In this document: positions 26,110-32,884 of the stretch, piece after piece | Numbering within the stretch: the stretch's first letter is position 1 | How the letters are laid out: every line of letters begins with the position of its first letter | From: Sphingomonas sp. | GTDB lineage: Bacteria; Pseudomonadota; Alphaproteobacteria; Sphingomonadales; Sphingomonadaceae | Direction: 5' to 3' | NCBI RefSeq assembly: GCF_029239295.1 | Contig: NZ_JAQZBC010000008.1 | Location: forward strand, 122,812 to 155,695 | DNA: 32,884 nt | Program-made: the position numbers and the translations under genes | Notes under the pieces: model-generated | Seen by the model: the letters and a program-made list of their open reading frames with translations, nothing else | Databases searched by the model: none | Told to the model about the DNA's origin: nothing

Positions 26110-26690
26110 GCCAGGATCTTGGCACCGCCGTCGAGCGCGACGGCAAGCTGGTGTGGGCGGGCACCGGCCGGCCGCTCACCGGATACGAGCAGCGCATGCG
26201 GTCCAACTGCGGCTGCCTGTGGCTTCCCCTGTTTGGGGGCATCTTCTTGCTCGCCCCGTCACACGACGCGATCTGTGCGTTCGAGAAGCGGCATGATCGC
26301 GGCATTGGCACTGTGCACGGCTACTTCCTCAAGGCGGCAGACGTTGAACGGGAGCGGTCCGCTGCAATGCCGGTGAACGGCGGCGGCTGGCCTCCCTTCG
26401 TTCGCCCCGCTGCGCCGACACGCGAGCAAATGCTTGAGATCATCACCATGGCCGTGGCCGGCGGCGCCCGCGCGGTGACCGCGGGAAGGATCCGCACCTT
26501 CACCGCCGCGGAGGCGGCTGCGATCGTGCAGTTTCACCTCGCCGACGCCCCATCATCCGAACTGGAGCCGATCGTCGCCGCCGTCGTCGCGCACGTCATC
26601 CACGGTGGTGAGCCCTCCCCCGAGGAACTGGCCGCCTTTACTATCGGCGTGCGCAACCCTGTCGTGCCCGGGTGGGTGCTGGCGGCGTGA
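26106..26690 (+). CDS. Hypothetical protein upstream of tail genes
   Basis: This 194-residue protein starts at ATG 26106 after GGTGAGG and is coupled at both ends. A hydrophobic stretch with two Cys (NCGCLWLPLFGGIFLLAP) lies near residues 34-51. The C-terminal half is Ala-rich and helical (LEIITMAVAGGARAVTAGR, then PEELAAFTIGVRNPVVPGWV). No family is recognised. Its place, where head or connector genes would normally lie in a siphophage, is notable, but nothing indicates such a role. Confidence 0.68.
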   Translation: MSQDLGTAVERDGKLVWAGTGRPLTGYEQRMRSNCGCLWLPLFGGIFLLAPSHDAICAFEKRHDRGIGTVHGYFLKAADVERERSAAMPVNGGGWPPFVRPAAPTREQMLEIITMAVAGGARAVTAGRIRTFTAAEAAAIVQFHLADAPSSELEPIVAAVVAHVIHGGEPSPEELAAFTIGVRNPVVPGWVLAA

Positions 26691-27238
26691 GCAATGCTGC
26701 CCAGCTTGCCGCGCTCCGGGCTGAGCTTGAGCGCCGCCGGGATGCGCCCAAGCGGGTGACCTGGGCAGACCTGCCGTTCGGGGATGGCGTGTATCGCTTT
26801 CATCTCGGCCGCAAGGAGATCGCCGAACTGGAGCGGCTGTGCGGCTTCAAGGACGCTGAAGGCAATCACCGACCGCTCGGTATCGGCGGCATCTTCAGTC
26901 GCATGGCCCGTGGGCGCCCTCTCCTACCATCCGGCGAGCCGGACTGGACGCAGGTGAGCGCAGCCGAGATCCTGGCGTCGGAAATCATCGAGCGCGACGC
27001 TGTAGAAACAATCCGCCTGGCGCTGATCGGCGGCGGTTCGGGCGAGGTGGCGGGAGAACCGGTGGTCGTCTCGGCCAATCGCGCCCAGCAGCTTGTCAGT
27101 ACCTACGTCGTGGGACGGCCGATCGAGGATGCGTGGACGATTGCGTTCGCTGTGCTTGGTCTAGCGATGTTCGGTGTGGAGCTGCCGACCAAGTCCGTCA
27201 CAACCAACGCCGAACCTGACGATCCGGTGGCGGCCTAA
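26687..27238 (+). CDS. GTA-gp10-like tail assembly chaperone
   Basis: This 183-residue protein resembles the gene transfer agent gp10/Phage_TAC_11 family, which acts around tail-tube and tape-measure assembly. Visible family-like features are VYRFHLGRKEIAELERLCG (about 28-46), GIGGIFSRMARGR (about 66-78), AEILASEIIERDAVETIRLA and RPIEDAWTIAFAVLGLAMFG (about 144-163). GTG 26687 overlaps the previous TGA. The neighbour is an HK97-gp10-like gene and then the tape measure, which supports a tail function. No tail-tube gene precedes it, which is unusual because the chaperone is normally downstream of the tube gene. Confidence 0.78.
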   Translation: MSNAAQLAALRAELERRRDAPKRVTWADLPFGDGVYRFHLGRKEIAELERLCGFKDAEGNHRPLGIGGIFSRMARGRPLLPSGEPDWTQVSAAEILASEIIERDAVETIRLALIGGGSGEVAGEPVVVSANRAQQLVSTYVVGRPIEDAWTIAFAVLGLAMFGVELPTKSVTTNAEPDDPVAA

Positions 27239-27642
27239 TGGGCATTCACTGGAACCACCGTGGCGGCCTGAAGCGCTTCATTGCCGCGGTTGAGAAGCAT
27301 GTAGGGCCGGCCACGTTCGCCGCAGGCGATCTGGTCGCCGACCATGCGAAGGGATTGATCATGGCGGGTTCGGTGTCCGGGAAGCACCACGTTGCCAGCC
27401 TGCCAGGGCAGCCACCAAACAACGACACCCAGCATCTCCACGATAATATCGAGGTGGTTCAGGAGAACCCGCTAAAGGTGCTCGTCGCATCCAACGCCAA
27501 ATACTCGACAGCGCTGGAATACGGCACATCGAAGATGGCCCCTCGCCCATTCTTTCACCCCGCCGTCGCCGCCACCAAGAAAGAGGTCGCAGCCACTATC
27601 CGCCGGGGCGTCAAACGCGCCATCAAGGAAGCCGGGAAATGA
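27238..27642 (+). CDS. HK97-gp10-like tail completion protein
   Basis: This 134-residue protein is HK97-gp10-like. It starts with a positively charged helix (WNHRGGLKRFIAAVEKHVG). The family signature is near residues 83-105: NAKYSTALEYGTSKMAPRPF, then FHPAVAATKKEV. Such proteins act at the head-tail joint or tail completion. TAATG overlaps the upstream stop and the next gene starts on its last codon (ATGA). Its location just before the tape measure, rather than before the tail-tube gene, differs from the usual order. Confidence 0.85.
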   Translation: MGIHWNHRGGLKRFIAAVEKHVGPATFAAGDLVADHAKGLIMAGSVSGKHHVASLPGQPPNNDTQHLHDNIEVVQENPLKVLVASNAKYSTALEYGTSKMAPRPFFHPAVAATKKEVAATIRRGVKRAIKEAGK

Positions 27643-30074
27643 TCACCGCCGAGTCGCTGGTCGTTGAGATTGCCACGCGCGTCGACAAAGCCCGCAGCGA
27701 CATCAAGGGTGTCGGTAACGACTTCGACACCTCCGCGAACACGGTGCAGAACGCCACCAGACGCATCGAAGCGGCCACCACGAAGGCGACGGCAACAATC
27801 GAGCGAGACAGTGCACGGATTGCCAACGCCCAGCGCAATGTTGCCCGCCAATATGCGGACATCGGTGCGCAGCTAGCCGGCGGCCAGTCGCCGTTTCTCA
27901 TCGCTGCGCAGCAAGCCCCACAGCTCGCCGATGCCCTGGCCGACACAGGTGGAAAGGCTGCCAAGGTCGCGTCGTTCTTCGCTGGTCCGCTTGGCGCCAG
28001 CCTTCTCGCGGTCGGTTCGATCCTCGGTGCCACCCTCGTTCCTGCTCTGCTCAGCGCGGGTGATGCCAGCAACACGATGAGCGACGCTCAGGCGGACCTG
28101 AAGAACTATGTCGACCTGACCACGGGGGCGATCAATCGGCAGGTGACAGCAGTAGAGCGCCTCGCAGCCGCGCAGGCGCGACAGGGCGCGATCGAGCAGC
28201 AGACTAATGCGTACATGACGGCCCGCAGCCGGGCGGTTGGCGCTGTGCGGGATGCCAGCAGCGTCAGTAATCCGGTCCTTGCTGCTTCCGAGGTGATGGA
28301 TCCGCGCAGCGCGTTCGACGATCCAATCAAGCGGCGCCTTCGCGATCTCGTGTCCGAATATAACGCCGGCCGCCGCTCAATCGGGGACTTCGGCATCGCA
28401 GTCCGTCAGGCGGTCGGGGACCGGCCAGAATACCGCGAGCTGGTGAAGGTCGTTACCGCGCAGTCCGCGGCGGCTACGGACGCGACCCGCAGCGTGAACA
28501 AGCTCCGTGCCGAGCAAGCCCTGCTCACCGGGACAGCCACCGCCCAACAGAAGGCGCTGCTGGGTGTGGGGCAGGCCACAGCCGGCCTGATCGAGAAGCA
28601 GGTTGCCCTTGCGACGGCCACCACTGGCCTAGAGCGGGCGCGGGCCAAGCTCGCCCTGGTTGAGGAGCGCGGGCGAACCATTCAGGCTGGGGATGCTAAG
28701 GCGCTTGGGCAGTATCGCACCGATCTAACCGCCGCGCAGAACGCGGTAAATGCGGCGGAGGCAGCCGAGAAAGGCGCGACGAAGGCGAAGCGCGATCATG
28801 CCGCGGCCACGCGAGAAGCGGCCAAGGCAGAACGCGAGCGCATCAAGAACCTGCGTGAAGCCGCGCGCGCAGAACGCGATATGATCGGACTGCGCAGCGA
28901 CCTGCTTTCGAGCAAGTCGGACATCACATCCGACAGCCGCTTACAGGACGAATACACCCGGCAGCGTATTCGGCTTGATCAGCAGGGGCAGACCAGCCGC
29001 CTCGATGAGCAGCGCTCGCTTGGGGAGTTGAGCCAGCAGGAGTACAGCGAGCGGAAGAAGCTGATCGACCAGATCACCGAAAACCGCCTGCTGCTCGTGA
29101 ATCGGAACGAGACGGTCCGGACTTCGAACGAGGAGTTGGCGGCAGCGCAGGCCCGCATCGGTAATAACCGGGAACTGCTCGAGGCGCAGACCAGTCTTGC
29201 CCGGTCCGCCCGCGAACGAGCCATGATCCAGAACCAGCTACTGGATCTCGCGATTGAGGAGCGCCGCCTGGCGGCGCAGCGGATCATTGATCTCGCCACT
29301 CAAGGGAAAGCGTCGAAGGAAGAGGGTGCGATCGCACAAGGGACACTCGACATCCTGCCGCAGGTGCAGGCTGCCGGACGCCGCGCGATTTCTCAGCAGA
29401 ACATGACGCCAGGCCAGTCCTACCTCAGCTCCCTTCCTGGCACCGCGGAAGAGATCAACGACGCAATTGAGGGAATAGAGGCGCGCGGGTTGGACAAGCT
29501 TAACGACGGGCTGACCGACGCGATCATGGGCGCGAGATCCCTGGGGGATGCCTTCAGCAACGTCGCCGATCAGATCATTTCCGACCTCGTCCGTATCGCC
29601 ATCCAGCAGGCCATCATCAAGCCCTTGGCAGGGCTGCTGTTTGGTGCGGACATGGCAACCGGTGGGATCAGCGGCTTGGTCGGCTCTTTGGTAAGTGGGA
29701 TTTTCGGCGGCGGGCGCGCCTCCGGTGGCCCTGTGAGCGCAGGCACGACTTACTTGGTGGGCGAGCGCGGACCGGAACTGCTGCGCATGGGTGCGCAGTC
29801 TGGGACGGTAGTGCCGAACCATGCCATCACGAACCTGTCAGGCATTGCCGGCAGCGCTCTTCGCCCGCCGGCTCAACAACCAGTCGTGATCAAAGTCGAG
29901 GCGGATGAGGGTAGGATGTTCGTGCCCCGGGTGCGGGCAATCAGCGGACAGGTGTCGGTGCAAACGCTCCAAGCAGGCGCGCCTCAGATTGTAAGCGCGG
30001 CGACAGCGCAGGCGCGCCGAGAGGCGCCGATGGCCGTGGCGAATTACCAGCGACTTGGAACCGCAACTCGGTGA
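27639..30074 (+). CDS. Phage tail tape measure protein
   Basis: This 811-residue protein has the plan of prophage tail length tape measure proteins (TMP_2-type N-terminus): ESLVVEIATRVDKARSDIKG (about 4-23), then GQSPFLIAAQQAPQLADALA (about 81-100). A hydrophobic segment (KVASFFAGPLGASLLAVGSI) is near residues 109-128. A long coiled-coil rich in Ala/Arg/Glu/Gln spans about 280-590. A second hydrophobic region, GLVGSLVSGIFGGG, is near 674-687, and the C-terminus holds GGPVSAGTTYLVGERGPELL (about 696-715). At about 0.15 nm per residue it would set a tail near 120 nm. The gene is intact. Tape measure presence implies a non-contractile or contractile tail, but no tube gene is visible. Confidence 0.93.
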   Translation: MITAESLVVEIATRVDKARSDIKGVGNDFDTSANTVQNATRRIEAATTKATATIERDSARIANAQRNVARQYADIGAQLAGGQSPFLIAAQQAPQLADALADTGGKAAKVASFFAGPLGASLLAVGSILGATLVPALLSAGDASNTMSDAQADLKNYVDLTTGAINRQVTAVERLAAAQARQGAIEQQTNAYMTARSRAVGAVRDASSVSNPVLAASEVMDPRSAFDDPIKRRLRDLVSEYNAGRRSIGDFGIAVRQAVGDRPEYRELVKVVTAQSAAATDATRSVNKLRAEQALLTGTATAQQKALLGVGQATAGLIEKQVALATATTGLERARAKLALVEERGRTIQAGDAKALGQYRTDLTAAQNAVNAAEAAEKGATKAKRDHAAATREAAKAERERIKNLREAARAERDMIGLRSDLLSSKSDITSDSRLQDEYTRQRIRLDQQGQTSRLDEQRSLGELSQQEYSERKKLIDQITENRLLLVNRNETVRTSNEELAAAQARIGNNRELLEAQTSLARSARERAMIQNQLLDLAIEERRLAAQRIIDLATQGKASKEEGAIAQGTLDILPQVQAAGRRAISQQNMTPGQSYLSSLPGTAEEINDAIEGIEARGLDKLNDGLTDAIMGARSLGDAFSNVADQIISDLVRIAIQQAIIKPLAGLLFGADMATGGISGLVGSLVSGIFGGGRASGGPVSAGTTYLVGERGPELLRMGAQSGTVVPNHAITNLSGIAGSALRPPAQQPVVIKVEADEGRMFVPRVRAISGQVSVQTLQAGAPQIVSAATAQARREAPMAVANYQRLGTATR

Positions 30075-30514
30075 TAGCAGGCGACCTGATCAGGGAAACG
30101 AGGCGAGCCGTTCTCGCTCGGCTTAAGGCTGATGGTGCTCTGGTTAAGTTGGTGCCAGCAGAACGGATCTATCCATCCACTGTGCCAGCAACGCCGATGT
30201 TCCCCTTCGGCCGCTTCGTCGCGCCGCTGTCGGTGCCGCTCGACGGCGCATGCTTCCGCGGTGGCACCGTCACATTCACCTATCACTTTTTCGCAAAGCC
30301 ACGGTTCGTCGGACGCGCGCAGGTGCAAACTGCTGAGGATCTCTGCGCCCGTCTCTTGTCGGTCGCGAAGGCATGTCTGCACAACCAACGGCTTCCGCTT
30401 GATGTTGGAGGCGCGCGCCTCCGGGTTCAATCGTCACGCCTAATCCGCGACTTTGACGAAGCTGATGTGTGTCATGGCATTCTTTCTGTTGAGGCTCGCG
30501 CGATCGTTTCGTAG
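30071..30514 (+). CDS. DUF3168-like tail terminator/completion protein
   Basis: This 147-residue protein starts with GTG overlapping the tape measure stop. The pattern fits DUF3168 tail completion proteins: LIRETRRAVLARLKADGALV (about 6-25), VPAERIYPSTVPATPMFPFG (about 28-47), and strands such as GGTVTFTYHFFAKP and HGILSVEARAIVS. In siphophages this protein lies before the tail-tube gene. Here it is after the tape measure and is the last recognised tail gene. Its assignment is moderate. A stretch of about 58 bases separates it from the next gene. Confidence 0.78.
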   Translation: MIAGDLIRETRRAVLARLKADGALVKLVPAERIYPSTVPATPMFPFGRFVAPLSVPLDGACFRGGTVTFTYHFFAKPRFVGRAQVQTAEDLCARLLSVAKACLHNQRLPLDVGGARLRVQSSRLIRDFDEADVCHGILSVEARAIVS

Positions 30515-30572
30515 CTTGCACGGTCTTAAGCGCATCGCACATCGCGATTCATAGATAGCGGACGGCAGAAGA

Positions 30573-31433
30573 ATGGCGGCGAGGAGCAAGGAAATCGGCG
30601 CTATACTCCTCGCTATCGCAGCCATGACACTTACCGCATCGCCTGCACTTGCGCGCGATTGGCCGACGACGGCGGGCTGGGAAATACTTGAGGGCGGTGA
30701 TTACTGCGCCATCTCGTCGGAGTTTCAAGGTAAAGGCGAGACCGAGCTGACTGTGGCCAAACGCTTGGACGGCGACGTCGTCCTAATCGTCACCAACTAT
30801 GGCTGGTCGGCGAAAAAGGACGCGTCCTACGAGCTGACCTTCCATGTGGATGGCAAGGAATATGGTGGAGGAAAGGCAATCGGCATTGGCGAAAGCTATG
30901 GCCGGAAGGGCTTTGCCACCAAGTTCTCGGCAGACTTTGCCTCGTCCCTTTCCGCGGGCTCGGGCCTGAAGATTTACATGGGCGACACCTTGGTTGACAG
31001 CCTCAACCTGTCCGGTTCGCGCGCGGCTTTCGGAACGGTTGACCGGTGCCTCGCTGCTAAGCGAGCAATCGCCGCCGCTGCGGAGCGCGAGCGCCAGCGC
31101 TTCGCGCACATACCCGACGACCCGTTCACGGGGGCATCAGCTGGTCCAACACCCCCGCGTGGCAATCCCGCCGACTGGATCACCCAGGACGATTACCCTC
31201 CCTCCGCGATCCGCGCAGAGGAGGAAGGCACGACCTCAATTGCCTTCACGGTGAACAGTGAGGGTCGCGTGGAGGATTGCCGGGTCACGGCGTCCAGCGG
31301 ATCGCCCGCGCTTGATCAAGCGACTTGTCGAACGTTGACCCGGCGGGGGCGCTATACGCCGGCCAACGATGCAGCCGGTAAACCCACGAGCGCCGCCGGA
31401 ACGCACACTTTTACTTGGCGCCTGCCGAACTAG
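30573..31433 (+). CDS. Secreted TonB C-terminal domain protein
   Basis: This 286-residue protein has a signal peptide (residues about 1-28, cleavage after SPALA). A soluble body follows, with KRLDGDVVLIVTNYGWSA, and a TonB C-terminal domain lies near residues 205-280 (QDDYPPSAIRAEEEGTTSIA, then FTVNSEGRVEDCRVTASSGS, then TCRTLTRRGRYTPA). TonB domains contact outer-membrane transporters, but this protein has no N-terminal transmembrane anchor of the usual TonB type. It is probably cargo (a moron) on the element rather than a tail part, and it may change the host envelope. The start ATG lacks a strong GGAGG, and a separate promoter is likely but not located. Confidence 0.82.
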   Translation: MAARSKEIGAILLAIAAMTLTASPALARDWPTTAGWEILEGGDYCAISSEFQGKGETELTVAKRLDGDVVLIVTNYGWSAKKDASYELTFHVDGKEYGGGKAIGIGESYGRKGFATKFSADFASSLSAGSGLKIYMGDTLVDSLNLSGSRAAFGTVDRCLAAKRAIAAAAERERQRFAHIPDDPFTGASAGPTPPRGNPADWITQDDYPPSAIRAEEEGTTSIAFTVNSEGRVEDCRVTASSGSPALDQATCRTLTRRGRYTPANDAAGKPTSAAGTHTFTWRLPN

Positions 31434-31578
31434 CGGCGTCACCGGATGGGCGCGTTGCGGCTGCGCAAGATTCAGTGCGTCAGCAATTGATCCTGCGAGC
31501 CATGCGCCTCGTCCTCATCATGGACGGCGCCCGAATGGGCCTTGGGATGGATCGGCTGTAGGGCACCTCGGGCAGAAG

Positions 31579-32763
31579 CTATCTGCGCTGGCCCGTTATT
31601 CGGTCCAACTGACGCCTGGTTTGCAACGGCAGGGCCTCACGATCTGCTGCCGAGACCCTGACAAGAACAGAAGCCAGATTGAGGTCTTGAAGCTTCCTCA
31701 GCAGAAATCGTGCACCCGACGGCAATTCCGAGTGCGGCACGGAAAGCAGCGCGGCTCCGAGAGCCTCAGCAAAGTCCGATGCCTTCGCGAGCTCTGCGAT
31801 GGATTGCTTAACATCGAAAAGCCGCATGCGTGCCTCATGTCGGTCCTTAGCAGCGGCTCTTCGATTTTCCTGAACCGCTGCCGCATCGGCTTCGATCTGT
31901 CGCTTCAGCGCCTCAAGCCGAAGGGCCTTATTCCTGATCTTCGCTCTTTCTCGGCCGACTTCGGCTTGGGCGTCTAGGAGCGCCCTGCGCGTCGCATTGA
32001 CCTCCTCAAGTAACCGGGCCTGCTCCTTGAGGAACACCTTGTTGCGTTCGGCATCCTTTGCTGCCTGCTCGCTCGCCAATGCCTGTGCGGTTGCCGCGGC
32101 ATCGGCCGCCGCCACCGCTCGTGCTTTCTCCGCATCAAGCTCCGCAAGCTCGACCGCGTAGGGCCTGTATTTCGCACGCGATCCCGACACTCCTCGAACT
32201 AGACCAAGTGGAGACATCGCCTTTGCGTACGCATCATGCACCGCCTGATACATGCCGGGCCCCGAAATGCTTTTCGCTTCAAGCGTCCACGTCTTTCCTC
32301 GATCTGGCCAGCGCCGGTAGGTTTTCTCGACGAGTGGCAACAGCACGACATGAATGTGCGGGGTGGTCTCGTCCACATGAAGAACCATCGAGACGATGCG
32401 GTTCCCGCCCCAAAAGTCGCGTGCAAACGAACATGCGGCTGCGATCCAAGCACCAGTTCGCTTTTGCGCCTCCACGCCTGCGCCGTACGTGAAGAACTTC
32501 GGTGAGGCAGTCATTATGGCCTCGAATGCAATGGCAGCATTCTTGCGCAGCCCGGCAGGATCAATCTGATGATCCCGCAAGCGCGTTTTTACCTCCGTGA
32601 TCAAGTCGGCCCCACCCCATAGGCGAACCGGTCCCGGGGCCCTGGGGTCACAATGCGGTTCCGGCTTCTCGCGGTTGTTGTGACTGGCGATCGCCGCCAA
32701 TCGGGACCACGTCTTTACCGGCCCCTGATCGCTGAAGGTGACGATACCGAAATTCTCAGCCAT
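31579..32763 (-). CDS. MobV/Pre family relaxase
   Basis: This 394-residue protein resembles MobV/Pre plasmid mobilisation relaxases, which nick oriT for transfer. Motif I is seen as ASHNNRE (His28, residues 26-32) and the metal-binding motif III as HVDETTPHIH at 129-138. These are followed by the usual helical segment and a long Ala/Glu/Arg-rich coiled coil to the C-terminus. ATG 32763 is the first in frame and the gene is intact. It points left towards the TonB-domain gene, so it is not part of the tail operon. Relaxases are typical of plasmids or ICEs, not of phages. Confidence 0.9.
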   Translation of the reverse strand: MAENFGIVTFSDQGPVKTWSRLAAIASHNNREKPEPHCDPRAPGPVRLWGGADLITEVKTRLRDHQIDPAGLRKNAAIAFEAIMTASPKFFTYGAGVEAQKRTGAWIAAACSFARDFWGGNRIVSMVLHVDETTPHIHVVLLPLVEKTYRRWPDRGKTWTLEAKSISGPGMYQAVHDAYAKAMSPLGLVRGVSGSRAKYRPYAVELAELDAEKARAVAAADAAATAQALASEQAAKDAERNKVFLKEQARLLEEVNATRRALLDAQAEVGRERAKIRNKALRLEALKRQIEADAAAVQENRRAAAKDRHEARMRLFDVKQSIAELAKASDFAEALGAALLSVPHSELPSGARFLLRKLQDLNLASVLVRVSAADREALPLQTRRQLDRITGQRR

Positions 32764-32808
32764 GCCCTATCTCCCCGCTTACGGGATGACGTGCTCCCCA
32801 AAGCTCTA

Positions 32809-32867
32809 CCAGTCATAACTGGAGTCCGGGGTTGGTATGGTGCCCCTCGGGGCGGTGTTGCACAACC
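32809..32867. other. Possible oriT region upstream of the relaxase gene
   Basis: Upstream of the relaxase start lie an exact palindromic repeat CCAGT-CATA-ACTGG (32809-32822) and two more short ones: GCCCC-TC-GGGGC (32842-32853) and GTTG-CA-CAAC. MobV oriT sites often have an inverted repeat just before the mob gene. No nick site sequence is recognised, so this is a candidate only. Confidence 0.35.
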
Positions 32868-32884
32868 CGCCTGGCAGCATCGAC

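Larger units (their letters stand above)
16223..32884. mobile_element. Integrated prophage/plasmid-like mobile element at tRNA-Cys (right end not in window)
   Basis: From the tRNA-Cys rightwards the gene content changes from core genes to a tyrosine recombinase, excisionase-like and regulatory genes, a replication ATPase, many small overlapping genes of unknown function, a partial tail cluster, and a MobV relaxase. The dense ATGA/GTGA/TTGA stop-start overlaps and the tRNA location support a site-specifically integrated element. I find no second copy of the tRNA 3' end inside the window, so attR must lie beyond 32884 or has been lost. Head, terminase and lysis genes are not recognisable. Confidence 0.85.

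Noticed and set aside
30415..30440. Possible copy of the tRNA-Cys 3' end (CCGGGTTCAATC)
   Set aside because: Only about 9 bases match the T arm, and it lies inside the DUF3168-like coding sequence, so it is not attR.
31369..31977. 202-codon plus-strand ORF between the TonB-domain gene and the relaxase
   Set aside because: It overlaps the TonB-domain gene end and runs antisense into the relaxase gene. The product is low-complexity Arg/Ser-rich.

Overview
The window looks like a chromosome segment of a high-GC alphaproteobacterium, most likely Sphingomonas or a close relative. The evidence is the exosortase A (XrtA)-type glycan genes, a PEP-CTERM-type choice-of-anchor A protein, a short PopZ (DUF2497) protein, and the pcm-tolC-popZ-valS neighbourhood. 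No species can be named from sequence reading alone.

Region 1 (1-7.6 kb) holds surface-glycan genes and acnA. A leftward glycosyltransferase of the exosortase A-associated type overlaps the start of a membrane protein that runs off the left edge. Divergent from it are a 45-residue membrane protein and an exosortase A-associated O-glycosylation ligase, then aconitase acnA with a strong terminator block. Convergent to acnA is a secreted choice-of-anchor A protein with a PEP-CTERM-like tail.

Region 2 (7.7-16.3 kb) is core chromosome, all on the minus strand in transcription order pcm, tolC, popZ, an S9 peptidase, a small antitoxin-like gene, a zeta-toxin-like P-loop gene, and valS. The antitoxin-like frame is cut by an amber codon. 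If read through, it would end exactly on the toxin start codon. The region closes with a tRNA-Cys(GCA) gene on the plus strand.

Region 3 (16.3 kb to the right edge) is an integrated mobile element. A tyrosine recombinase ends 3 nt beyond the tRNA CCA. Next come a divergent regulator/excisionase-like pair with an inverted-repeat operator, and a tightly overlapping plus-strand early operon. That operon carries a Toprim plus RecA/RepA-like ATPase with iteron-like repeats at its 3' end, two HGG zinc-ribbon-like proteins and several unknowns. A minus-strand cassette follows (DUF4236 membrane protein plus a stand-alone Cas2-like protein). A second plus-strand overlapping operon then encodes a GTA-gp10-like chaperone, an HK97-gp10-like protein, a tape measure and a DUF3168 protein. 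The right side holds a secreted TonB-C-domain protein and, on the minus strand, a MobV/Pre relaxase with possible oriT palindromes at the window edge. No terminase, portal, capsid, tail tube, baseplate or lysis gene is recognisable. The element therefore combines phage integration, replication and partial tail modules with a plasmid mobilisation gene. Its right end is not in the window.
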